Positions 9,985-17,546 of a stretch of DNA of 63,223 nucleotides are shown piece after piece; position 1 is the stretch's first letter; every line of letters begins with the position of its first letter. The stretch covers positions 31,921 through 95,143 of the forward strand of contig JAJTDO010000012.1 in the NCBI GenBank assembly GCA_021300475.1. Direction: 5' to 3'. The translations under genes were made by a program, and so were the position numbers. The notes under the pieces are model-generated. The model was not told the origin of the DNA. It saw only the letters and a list, made by a program, of their open reading frames with translations, and made no database searches. This DNA is from Burkholderiales bacterium (lineage in GTDB: Bacteria > Pseudomonadota > Gammaproteobacteria > Burkholderiales > Burkholderiaceae_B).

Positions 9985-10012
9985 AGATTGAGACTGTAAC
10001 TCAAATTTCAAC
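9985..10012 (-). promoter_or_regulatory. Candidate sigma-32 (heat-shock) promoter of ftsH
   Basis: On the minus strand GTTGAAA (10012-10006) and CTCAATCT (9992-9985) are separated by 13 nt, close to the sigma-32 consensus CTTGAAA-N13..15-CCCCATnT. Transcription would start about 45-50 nt upstream of ftsH. An inverted repeat GTTACAG/CTGTAAC (9980-10000) overlaps the -10 element. ftsH is a known sigma-32 target in E. coli; the assignment here is inference. Confidence 0.5.
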
Positions 10013-10065
10013 CCCGGGATGGCGAGCACGCCATGAAAAGATTTAAATGTAGACATAGCTCCAGT

Positions 10066-10701
10066 CTACTCCTTAAGACCGCGGGCAACCAAGAAGGTTT
10101 CAGCTGATTTATCTCGACTGGCCTTCGGTTTGCAGGGCTTGACGCTTTTAAAGTGCCGTTTGAACAGCTCAACTGTTTGACTGTAGTGGGAACCATGAAA
10201 GGTTTTGGTCACCAGCACACCGTCTTTCTTCAAGTGGTTCATGGCAAATTCCATTGCCAGCTCGCAAACATGCATGATTCGGGCTGAGTCTGCCACCGCC
10301 ACACCAGACAGGTTCGGGGCCATGTCAGACACCACGAGATCCAGCAACTCACCTTCAACGGCTGCCTCCAATTGGTGTAGGACCGCCTCTTCGCGGAAGT
10401 CGCCGAGGATGAAATGCACGCCGGCGACTTCTTCCATGGGCAGCATATCAAGGGCAATAACCGACCCGTTGATTACACCGTGGGCACCAACAAGCTCCTC
10501 CCGGAGCACCTGAGACCAGCTTCCGGGGGTGGAACCGAGATCAACAACCCGCATTCCCGGTTTGAAAAGACGTTCCTGCTCAGCAATTTCTTTGAGTTTG
10601 AAGGCCGCACGAGACCGATAACCCGCTTTTTTTGCGAGTTTTACGTACGGATCGGTCAAATGATCATTCAACCATGCTTTATTAAACTTGTTCTTGGCCA
10701 T
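10066..10701 (-). CDS. rlmE: 23S rRNA (uridine-2'-O)-methyltransferase
   Basis: FtsJ/RrmJ-family enzyme that methylates U2552 of 23S rRNA late in large-subunit assembly. The SAM-binding segment [15 protein letters not shown] and the downstream [11 protein letters not shown] and VTKTFHG carry the K-D-K-E tetrad residues of the family. The ATG at 10701 (MAKNKFNK) gives 211 aa; a GTG two codons earlier is possible. It precedes ftsH on the same strand and is divergent from yhbY. Confidence 0.95.
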   Translation of the reverse strand: MAKNKFNKAWLNDHLTDPYVKLAKKAGYRSRAAFKLKEIAEQERLFKPGMRVVDLGSTPGSWSQVLREELVGAHGVINGSVIALDMLPMEEVAGVHFILGDFREEAVLHQLEAAVEGELLDLVVSDMAPNLSGVAVADSARIMHVCELAMEFAMNHLKKDGVLVTKTFHGSHYSQTVELFKRHFKSVKPCKPKASRDKSAETFLVARGLKE

Positions 10702-10739
10702 CTGCACTTACAATGATGGTTTAATTTAGTATGCAACGT

Positions 10740-11462
10740 ATGTCACAAACACCTACCCGTAATGAACTGAACCCAGCCCAGCGTAAAACACTGAAGGCAA
10801 TGGCCCATCCACTGAACCCTGTCGTGATGATCGGCGACAAGGGACTGACACCAGCTGTGCTCAAAGAAATTGATATCAGCTTGAGTGCCCACCAATTAAT
10901 AAAAGTTCGCGTTGCGGGCGACGATCGCGAACTCCGAATTGCTCTGCTGGCAGAAATCACTGACGCTTGCGGCGCCCTTCCAGTTCAGCATATCGGAAAA
11001 TTATTGGTTTTGTACCGCCCTGACCCAGAAAAACCGCTTCTGAATCTGGATGAAGAAAAATCTGCAAAAGGTCGCTCACGGACATCGCGTGTGGACGCAG
11101 GGGATAAACCTGTACGCCGCAGAACCGCCAAACCCGGCGACTTCAATCCGACCACCCGTGCCCGTTCTACACGGGAACGTGACGCGGGCGAGCAAGCACC
11201 CAGAGCCCGCCGTGGCGAATGGGAAGACAACGAGCGTCCACGCCGACCTAGCACTCGCGACCGCAAACCAGCAGAAGGCGCCGCCGTTCGCAACGGCGAC
11301 AGAACACCTACACGGAGTTCTTCACGGGGAACAGGTAGCGCATCCAGCCCCACCAGAGACCGGCCAGCATCTGCAGGGAGAACATTACGGTCGACACCGC
11401 GTGCAACCGACCGAACTGCGCCTTCGCGGACGCCAGCTCGTCGCCCGAAGCGTTCTGCATAA
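10740..11462 (+). CDS. yhbY: YhbY-family RNA-binding protein with long basic tail
   Basis: Residues 1-95 form a CRS1-YhbY (CRM) domain with the GDKGLTPAVLKEID loop. YhbY associates with pre-50S ribosomal particles. The usual protein is about 97 aa, while this one is 240 aa. The extra 140 residues are almost wholly Arg, Ser, Thr, Pro and Ala and look disordered. The last 155 nt of the gene lie antisense to the 3' end of the DUF4149 gene. I chose the second ATG (10740); one at 10731 is also possible. Confidence 0.85.
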   Translation: MSQTPTRNELNPAQRKTLKAMAHPLNPVVMIGDKGLTPAVLKEIDISLSAHQLIKVRVAGDDRELRIALLAEITDACGALPVQHIGKLLVLYRPDPEKPLLNLDEEKSAKGRSRTSRVDAGDKPVRRRTAKPGDFNPTTRARSTRERDAGEQAPRARRGEWEDNERPRRPSTRDRKPAEGAAVRNGDRTPTRSSSRGTGSASSPTRDRPASAGRTLRSTPRATDRTAPSRTPARRPKRSA

Positions 11463-11781
11463 GCAACCTTAACTCTGCCATCTGGGGCTGCATGACAAAC
11501 AGCGCCAGCAGAGCCAACCCCATAATGAGCAACAAGGAAACCCATGCCGAACGGCGTGGTTTTTCCGGACTTGCCCATGAAAACAGCATCAAAAGACTGG
11601 GCGTGCTGATGTTTGACCACGCCAGAAAAAAGAAAAACCGCGACGCCACCATGCCTGCTTCCTCACGGGGCAACCATTTGAACAAACCCGGCGCAATCAA
11701 CAGCGCCATGGTCCAAAGCGAGCCTATCCAGATGGCCCACAAAGAAATTTCAGTGGCCTGACGCAGTTTGCTCAACATCAC
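11308..11781 (-). CDS. DUF4149 (TMEM205-like) membrane protein
   Basis: 157 residues with four predicted membrane helices (about 12-32, 47-67, 78-98 and 132-152). Family hallmarks RFGRLHAVS and [13 protein letters not shown] are present in the C-terminal third. Function of the family is unknown. The start overlaps the greA stop by 4 nt, so it is translationally coupled. Its 3' 155 nt overlap the yhbY tail on the other strand. Confidence 0.85.
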   Translation of the reverse strand: MMLSKLRQATEISLWAIWIGSLWTMALLIAPGLFKWLPREEAGMVASRFFFFLAWSNISTPSLLMLFSWASPEKPRRSAWVSLLLIMGLALLALFVMQPQMAELRLLMQNASGDELASAKAQFGRLHAVSTVMFSLQMLAGLWWGWMRYLFPVKNSV

Positions 11782-12254
11782 TCGTACCGCACATTTAAAA
11801 CTTCATACTCCCGTACACCACTGGGGGCCTGAACCTGAGCGATATCACCGGCATACTTGCCGATAAGCGCCCGTGAAATCGGGCTGGTAACTGAAATTCG
11901 GTTGAATTTCAGGTCTGCCTCGTCTTCACCGACAATCTGGTAAGTCACATTGTTGCCTGATTCCAGATCTTCGAGATTTACCGTGGCGCCGAAAACGATG
12001 CGGCCATCGGCATCCAGTGTTGTCGGATCAATGATTTGGGCATTGGAAAGTTTGGCCTCAATTTCCATGATGCGGCCTTCAATGAAGCCCTGCTTTTCCT
12101 TGGCTGCATCGTACTCGGCATTCTCAGACAGATCGCCTTGAGCGCGAGCCTCTGAAATTGCGTTGATAACGGCAGGACGCTCTACGGATTTCAGCCGCTG
12201 CAACTCTTGCCTGAGCAATTCAGCGCCGCGGACTGTGATTGGAATCGTACTCAT
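11778..12254 (-). CDS. greA: Transcription elongation factor GreA
   Basis: Rescues backtracked RNA polymerase by stimulating transcript cleavage. At 158 aa it is standard length. The N-terminal coiled coil carries [20 protein letters not shown] with the D and E residues that reach the active site, and the C-terminal FKBP-like domain has [14 protein letters not shown]. It follows carB by 12 nt in a carA-carB-greA-DUF4149 operon. Confidence 0.97.
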   Translation of the reverse strand: MSTIPITVRGAELLRQELQRLKSVERPAVINAISEARAQGDLSENAEYDAAKEKQGFIEGRIMEIEAKLSNAQIIDPTTLDADGRIVFGATVNLEDLESGNNVTYQIVGEDEADLKFNRISVTSPISRALIGKYAGDIAQVQAPSGVREYEVLNVRYE

Positions 12255-12266
12255 GACACTCTCTTC

Positions 12267-15200
12267 TTAAGCAACTGACTGCAAACTTTTATGCAGGCTT
12301 TGAACATCATAGACTTCCAGGCCCTTCAGGTGCTTCATGCCTTGAACCGCGGCACGCGCACCTGCAATGGTTGTGTAATAGGTGACACGAGACTGCAGCG
12401 CATTGGTACGGATGTAACGGGAATCAGAAATCGCATTCCGCTTTTCTTCGACCGTATTGATAACCAAGGCTATTTCGCCATTTTTGAGCATATCCACAAT
12501 ATTTGGACGCCCTTCTGCCACTTTATTAACCACTTTAACGGGGACACCGGCCTCGTTCAGTGCGCTGGCCGTGCCACGGGTGGCCACCAGCTCAAAGCCG
12601 AGCTCATGCAGGCCACGGGCGACTTCAACCGCTTTTGCCTTGTCTTCATTTTTAACGCTGATGAAGACCATACCGCTTTCAGGCAGGCGAACACCGGCGG
12701 CCAATTGCGACTTCACAAAAGCCTCGCCGAATGTGCGGCCCACACCCATCACTTCACCGGTGGACTTCATTTCAGGTCCGAGAATGGTGTCCACCCCTGG
12801 GAACTTCACAAAGGGGAACACGGCTTCCTTGACCGAGAAATAAGGCGGAATCACTTCAAACAACACACCTTGGTCTGCCAGCGTGCGCCCTGCCATGCAG
12901 CGCGCCGCCACCTTGGCCAACTGAACGCCGGTGGCCTTGGAAACATAAGGCACGGTGCGCGAGGCCCGGGGATTGACTTCCAGAACAAACACTTTGCCTT
13001 CCTGAATGGCAAACTGGACATTCATCAAACCCACCACATGCAGCGCCTTGGCCATCAGTGCGGTTTGACGCTTCAATTCTTCCACCAACTCAGGGGAAAG
13101 CGAATAAGGCGGCAGGCAGCAGGCGGAGTCGCCAGAATGCACACCAGCCTGCTCAATGTGTTCCATTACGCCACCAATCATGACGCACTTGCCATCAGAC
13201 AGGCAGTCGACGTCAACTTCAATGGCATCGTTCAGAAAACGGTCCAGCAAAACCGGTGAATCGTTGGAAACCTTGACCGCCTCGCGCATGTAGCGCTCCA
13301 GGTCTTTTTGTTCGTGGACGATTTCCATGGCGCGACCACCCAACACATAACTGGGGCGCACAACCAAGGGGTAGCCGATTTCCTGAGCCAATGACAGGGC
13401 TTCTGATTCTGTTCTTGCGGTTCTGTTGGGCGGTTGGCGCAATTCAAGTTTTACCAGCAACTTCTGGAAACGTTCGCGATCTTCGGCGATGTCTATGCTG
13501 TCCGGACTGGTTCCAATAATGGGGACACCGTTGGCTTCCAGAGCCTTGGCCAGCTTCAAGGGCGTTTGACCGCCATACTGCACAATGACGCCGATCGGCT
13601 TTTCCTTGTCCACCACCTCCAGAACATCTTCCAACGTCAGGGGTTCGAAATACAGACGGTCTGAGGTGTCGTAGTCGGTGGAAACGGTTTCCGGGTTGCA
13701 GTTGACCATGATGGTTTCATAGCCATCTTCACGCAAAGCCATGGCCGCGTGCACGCAGCAGTAATCAAACTCAATGCCCTGCCCGATACGGTTCGGGCCA
13801 CCACCGAGCACCATGATCTTTTTCTTATTGGTCGGCGCGGCTTCACATTCCTGTTCATAGGTGGAATATAAATAAGCTGTTGAAGTAGAAAACTCAGCGG
13901 CACAGGTGTCTACCCGCTTGAACACAGGGCGGACATTTAGCGCGTGGCGCTGTTTTCTGACTTCTGCTTCCGTTGTATCCAGCAAATACGCCAGACGACG
14001 ATCAGAGAAACCCTTGCGCTTTAACAGCCGCAACTTGCTTTCATCGAGGTCGGACAACGTCATTTTGTCCAATTCCAGTTCAATATCAACGATTTCCTTG
14101 ATCTGAACCAAAAACCATTCATCGATGTGGGTCAGGGCATGCACCTCTTCCACCGTGAACCGTTGGGCAAACGCATCGCCGACGTACCAGATACGCTCAG
14201 GACCGGGCTCGCCCAGTTCTTTTTTGATAACTTCGTGGTCTGTGGTTTTTTGATTCAAACCATCAACACCGACTTCCAGACCGCGCAAGGCTTTCTGAAA
14301 ACTCTCTTGGAAAGTACGGCCAATGGCCATGACTTCACCCACGGATTTCATTTGGGTGGTCAGGCGGTTGTCGGCCTGAGGGAATTTCTCAAAGGCGAAT
14401 CGAGGTACTTTTGTAACCACGTAGTCGATGCTGGGCTCAAACGATGCCGGTGTGGCCCCACCAGTGATGTCGTTGCGCAACTCGTCGAGGGTGTAACCCA
14501 CGGCCAGCTTGGCAGCCACTTTGGCGATCGGAAAGCCGGTGGCTTTGGAAGCCAGCGCAGAAGAACGCGATACGCGCGGGTTCATTTCAATAACAATCAT
14601 GCGACCATTGGCCGGATTGATGGAGAACTGCACGTTGGAACCGCCAGTATCCACGCCGATTTCACGCAAAATGGCAATTGAGGCATTTCGCAGCAATTGA
14701 TATTCACGGTCGGTCAGGGTTTGGGCAGGCGCCACGGTAATGGAATCGCCGGTATGCACACCCATGGGATCCAGGTTTTCAATGGAGCAAACGATGATGC
14801 AGTTGTCTTTGCGATCGCGCACCACTTCCATCTCATACTCTTTCCAGCCAATCAGACTTTCCTCAATGAGGAGTTCGCTGGTAGGGGAGGCTTCAATACC
14901 GCGACGGCAAATGGTTTCAAATTCTTCGCCGTTGTAGGCAATGCCACCGCCGGTGCCACCGAGCGTGAAACTGGGGCGAATGACCATCGGAAACCCGTTG
15001 CTGCCGGTAAGCGCTGCAATTTTCTTTTGCACCGCCCAGGCTTCTTCCATGGTGTGGGCCACGCCGGACACCGCGGAGTCCAGACCGATGGAGGTCATGG
15101 CATCCTTGAATTTCTGACGATCTTCTGCTTTTTCAATCGCTTTTTCATTGGCGCCGATCATTTCAACGCCAAATTTGTCCAGCACGCCATTGCGGTGGAG

Positions 15201-15503
15201 ATCGAGAGCGCAATTAAGCGCAGTTTGACCACCCATGGTGGGCAAAAGCGCATCTGGACGCTCTTTTTCAATAATCTTTTCAACAACTTGCCAGGTAATT
15301 GGCTCGATGTAGGTGACATCAGCGGTTTCAGGATCGGTCATGATGGTGGCCGGGTTGCTGTTGACCAGCACGACTCGGTAACCCTCTTCCCGCAGCGCTT
15401 TACACGCTTGGGCACCCGAATAATCAAATTCGCAGGCCTGACCGATGACGATGGGACCGGCACCAATGATCAGGATGGTTTTTATGTCTGTACGTTTAGG
15501 CAT
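12267..15503 (-). CDS. carB: Carbamoyl-phosphate synthase large subunit
   Basis: Makes carbamoyl phosphate from bicarbonate, ammonia and two ATP for arginine and pyrimidines. At 1078 aa it has two homologous ATP-grasp halves, each opened by a GxGxxxIGQ-type loop ([38 protein letters not shown]), and a C-terminal MGS-like allosteric domain ([13 protein letters not shown]). The start overlaps carA by 8 nt. Confidence 0.98.
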   Translation of the reverse strand: MPKRTDIKTILIIGAGPIVIGQACEFDYSGAQACKALREEGYRVVLVNSNPATIMTDPETADVTYIEPITWQVVEKIIEKERPDALLPTMGGQTALNCALDLHRNGVLDKFGVEMIGANEKAIEKAEDRQKFKDAMTSIGLDSAVSGVAHTMEEAWAVQKKIAALTGSNGFPMVIRPSFTLGGTGGGIAYNGEEFETICRRGIEASPTSELLIEESLIGWKEYEMEVVRDRKDNCIIVCSIENLDPMGVHTGDSITVAPAQTLTDREYQLLRNASIAILREIGVDTGGSNVQFSINPANGRMIVIEMNPRVSRSSALASKATGFPIAKVAAKLAVGYTLDELRNDITGGATPASFEPSIDYVVTKVPRFAFEKFPQADNRLTTQMKSVGEVMAIGRTFQESFQKALRGLEVGVDGLNQKTTDHEVIKKELGEPGPERIWYVGDAFAQRFTVEEVHALTHIDEWFLVQIKEIVDIELELDKMTLSDLDESKLRLLKRKGFSDRRLAYLLDTTEAEVRKQRHALNVRPVFKRVDTCAAEFSTSTAYLYSTYEQECEAAPTNKKKIMVLGGGPNRIGQGIEFDYCCVHAAMALREDGYETIMVNCNPETVSTDYDTSDRLYFEPLTLEDVLEVVDKEKPIGVIVQYGGQTPLKLAKALEANGVPIIGTSPDSIDIAEDRERFQKLLVKLELRQPPNRTARTESEALSLAQEIGYPLVVRPSYVLGGRAMEIVHEQKDLERYMREAVKVSNDSPVLLDRFLNDAIEVDVDCLSDGKCVMIGGVMEHIEQAGVHSGDSACCLPPYSLSPELVEELKRQTALMAKALHVVGLMNVQFAIQEGKVFVLEVNPRASRTVPYVSKATGVQLAKVAARCMAGRTLADQGVLFEVIPPYFSVKEAVFPFVKFPGVDTILGPEMKSTGEVMGVGRTFGEAFVKSQLAAGVRLPESGMVFISVKNEDKAKAVEVARGLHELGFELVATRGTASALNEAGVPVKVVNKVAEGRPNIVDMLKNGEIALVINTVEEKRNAISDSRYIRTNALQSRVTYYTTIAGARAAVQGMKHLKGLEVYDVQSLHKSLQSVA

Positions 15504-16692
15504 GTTGCCCCTTTTTTTCGCTGGACGCGGAAGCCATATCGGCTACGAAGCGATCGAACAAGTAAGCAATGTCGTGTGGACCCGGACTGGCTTCAGGGTG
15601 GCCCTGGAAACAGAATGCCGGGCGATCCGTTCTGGCGAGACCCTGAATGGAACCGTCAAACAGCGACACATGGGTAATGCGCAAGTTCGCCGGCAAAGTA
15701 TCGGCGTTTACTGCAAAACCGTGGTTCTGGCTGGTGATGGACACCTGTTGGGTGTCTAGGTCTTGCACGGGATGGTTGGCACCGTGATGACCAAATTTCA
15801 TTTTCAGCGTCTTTGCGCCTGAAGCCAGCGCCATCAACTGATGCCCCAGACAAATGCCGAACACGGGAATGCGGGTTTCTTCCAGCACATGACGAATACT
15901 GGCAATGGCGTAGTCGCAGGGTTCCGGATCACCAGGACCATTGGACAAAAATACGCCGTCGGGTTGATGCTTCAAAATTTCTTGTGCACTGCTTTGCGCC
16001 GGCAGCACCGTGATTCGGCACCCCCTGTGCGACAACATGCGCAAAATATTGCGTTTTACGCCGAAGTCGAGCGCCACCACGTGGTAAGGACGGTGCTCTG
16101 ATTCATCAAAGACGCCGCCATTCACACCCAGACTCCATTCGCCTTGCGACCAAGTGTAGGCGGCCTTGGTGGACACCACCTTTGCCAGATCCATTCCCGA
16201 CAAACCCGGGAAAGAACGTGCCAGCGCCAGTGCGCTTTCAGCAGAAAACTCAATGCCGGGTGTACCTTCTGCCAACAAGCAGCCGTTTTGGGCACCGGTT
16301 TCACGAAGAATACGAGTGAGCTTGCGGGTGTCAATGTCTGAGATACCTGGCACACCCGCTTTTTCAAGATAGGCCTGCAAGCCGCCCTGCGAGCGGAAGT
16401 TAGACACCACAGAAGACAGATCGCGGATGATGAGGCCAGAGGCGAACACCTCGGCGGACTCTTCATCTTGCGAATTGACTCCCACATTGCCGATGTGCGG
16501 ATAGGTCAGCGTCACAATCTGCTGACAGTAAGAGGGATCGGTCAAAATTTCTTGATAACCGGTCAGCGCGGTATTAAATACCACCTCGCCTGTTTTAGAC
16601 ACTGCCGCTCCGATGGATGTACCTTCGAAAACAGTGCCGTCAGCCAGTGCGAGCAAGGCGCGTGGGCGAGCGCTTGCATTCAATATTGACAA
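15496..16692 (-). CDS. carA: Carbamoyl-phosphate synthase small subunit
   Basis: Glutaminase subunit that feeds ammonia to CarB. The class I amidotransferase nucleophile is in [13 protein letters not shown] near residue 280, and the distal [11 protein letters not shown] segment holds the His/Glu pair. I prefer a TTG start at 16692 (398 aa) because GGAG lies 6 nt upstream and the protein then begins [18 protein letters not shown], next to the conserved core. A farther TTG at 16731 has no clear ribosome site. A sigma-70 promoter lies about 110 nt upstream. Confidence 0.96.
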   Translation of the reverse strand: MSILNASARPRALLALADGTVFEGTSIGAAVSKTGEVVFNTALTGYQEILTDPSYCQQIVTLTYPHIGNVGVNSQDEESAEVFASGLIIRDLSSVVSNFRSQGGLQAYLEKAGVPGISDIDTRKLTRILRETGAQNGCLLAEGTPGIEFSAESALALARSFPGLSGMDLAKVVSTKAAYTWSQGEWSLGVNGGVFDESEHRPYHVVALDFGVKRNILRMLSHRGCRITVLPAQSSAQEILKHQPDGVFLSNGPGDPEPCDYAIASIRHVLEETRIPVFGICLGHQLMALASGAKTLKMKFGHHGANHPVQDLDTQQVSITSQNHGFAVNADTLPANLRITHVSLFDGSIQGLARTDRPAFCFQGHPEASPGPHDIAYLFDRFVADMASASSEKKGQHA

Positions 16693-16801
16693 GGAAAGCT
16701 CCAGTTGGGGATATGCGATGCGTACCAACAATCACCTTTGCGACGCGGGTTCGCGCAGGGGTTTGCCTTGTGCATCAACATGAGATTTTTGTTAACCACG
16801 C

Positions 16802-16830
16802 ATTATACCTTTCGTGGGGCGATCCGACAA
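16802..16830 (-). promoter_or_regulatory. Sigma-70 promoter of the carAB operon
   Basis: On the minus strand TTGTCG (16830-16825) and TATAAT (16807-16802) are separated by exactly 17 nt. Start of transcription would be near 16795, giving a leader of about 100 nt before the TTG start of carA. Confidence 0.8.
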
Positions 16831-16870
16831 AGCAGGCAGTGGAGGAGGTGCTCGGTGTTGTTTGAATTGT

Positions 16871-16907
16871 GGGGGATGGGGTTGGGGGATGGGGTTGGGT
16901 GATGGGG
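16871..16907 (+). other. G-rich tract, predicted G-quadruplex
   Basis: Six runs of three to five Gs separated by AT, TT or TGAT fall in 37 nt (GGGGGATGGGGTTGGGGGAT and onward). It lies about 40 bp upstream of the carA -35 element, with the G-run on the strand opposite carA, and directly abuts palindromic element copy 2. The spacing satisfies the usual G3+N1-7 quadruplex rule. Confidence 0.75.
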
Positions 16908-16911
16908 GCTT

Positions 16912-17082
16912 GGAGTGTAGGTTCTGCGAGGGAACGGCTGACTTGCCATTTCCTGCCTCAACCCTGAAAACCTCGACGAAAACCTAAAGAGTCGGTTTTC
17001 TTCATCACCTGAAGGTGATGTCGGTTTTTGCGGGGTCGGCAGGGCAAGTCGCCTGAATGTTCCCTCGCAGAACTTACACCCC
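16912..17082 (+). repeat. Palindromic repeat element, copy 2 (171 bp)
   Basis: The ends 16912-16935 and 17059-17082 are inverted repeats, 22 of 24 bases complementary, including a perfect 15-bp GTTCTGCGAGGGAAC arm. Inside, GACTTGCC pairs with GGCAAGTC and CCTGCC with GGCAGG. Two hairpins follow: GAAAACC/GGTTTTC and the perfect ATCACC-TGAA-GGTGAT. Then come GTCG and GCCTGAATG. The helix order matches copies 1 and 3 while most paired bases differ. It occupies part of the 16693-17428 gap, which has no supported gene. Confidence 0.75.
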
Positions 17083-17220
17083 ACGCTCCCCAGCCATACC
17101 CAGTTGGGCACTACGCGCGAGAATAAGTACAAACGAGCCACCCATCCGCGTAGCCAGCTGAACGAGTTAGCCCATTTTTTTAGAAAAAATACGTTTCTTA
17201 GACGGGGAAGAGTAATTAAA

Positions 17221-17299
17221 GCGAGGGGTTTATTTCTACTTCATTGGGATAATTAAAATACACAAAGCGGAGGAGTTGCTTCTACTCGATTGGGGCAGT
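17221..17299 (+). repeat. Degenerate arm copies of element 3
   Basis: 17267-17296 nearly repeats the left arm of element 3 at 17357 (GCGGAGGAGTTGCTTCT then ACTCGATTGGGGCAGTC). 17221-17250 is a more diverged version (GCGAGGGGTTTATTTCTACT). They are in direct orientation, spaced 46 and 90 bp. This suggests repeated duplication of the arm on this side of the element. Confidence 0.65.
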
Positions 17300-17354
17300 C
17301 AAAAAACATGCGAGCGTTCAAACATGCCGTTTTTTTAGGTGGGAGGCAGTACGT

Positions 17355-17546
17355 GGAGCGGAGGAGTTGCTTCTGCTCGATTGGGGCAGTCAGGCAACTC
17401 GCCCGCAAACGAACTGCACAAGCCTGCGTCACCGAAGGTGGCCAAGAAAATCGCTTCTTCTTTGCGATTTTTGCAGAGGCGTTGCAGCTCGGAGGCGGAA
17501 ACAGCGGGTTGCCGCGCCAATTGAGCAGAAGCAGCTCCTCCGCTCC
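17355..17546 (-). repeat. Palindromic repeat element, copy 3 (192 bp)
   Basis: The ends 17355-17384 and 17517-17546 are inverted repeats, 28 of 30 bases complementary. On the minus strand GGCAAC and CCCGC pair back to GTTGCC and GCGGG. A helix AAAAATCGC/GCGATTTT and a hairpin GCCACC-TTC-GGTGAC follow, then TTGCCTGACTG, the same core ending as copy 1. It overlaps the 3' end of the acyl-CoA dehydrogenase frame on the same strand and supplies its present stop codon (17429-17431). Confidence 0.75.

Noticed and set aside
10019-10034. ATGGCG-AGCA-CGCCAT hairpin between rlmE and ftsH as terminator
   Set aside because: No T-run follows on either strand; kept only as a possible stability hairpin.
12291-13259. 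322-residue plus-strand frame opposite carB
   Set aside because: Lies wholly antisense to a strongly conserved gene and has the His/Gln/Gly-rich composition of an antisense shadow.
14127-15677. Long plus-strand frames opposite carB and carA
   Set aside because: Antisense shadows caused by codon bias of the real genes; no motif or start signal.
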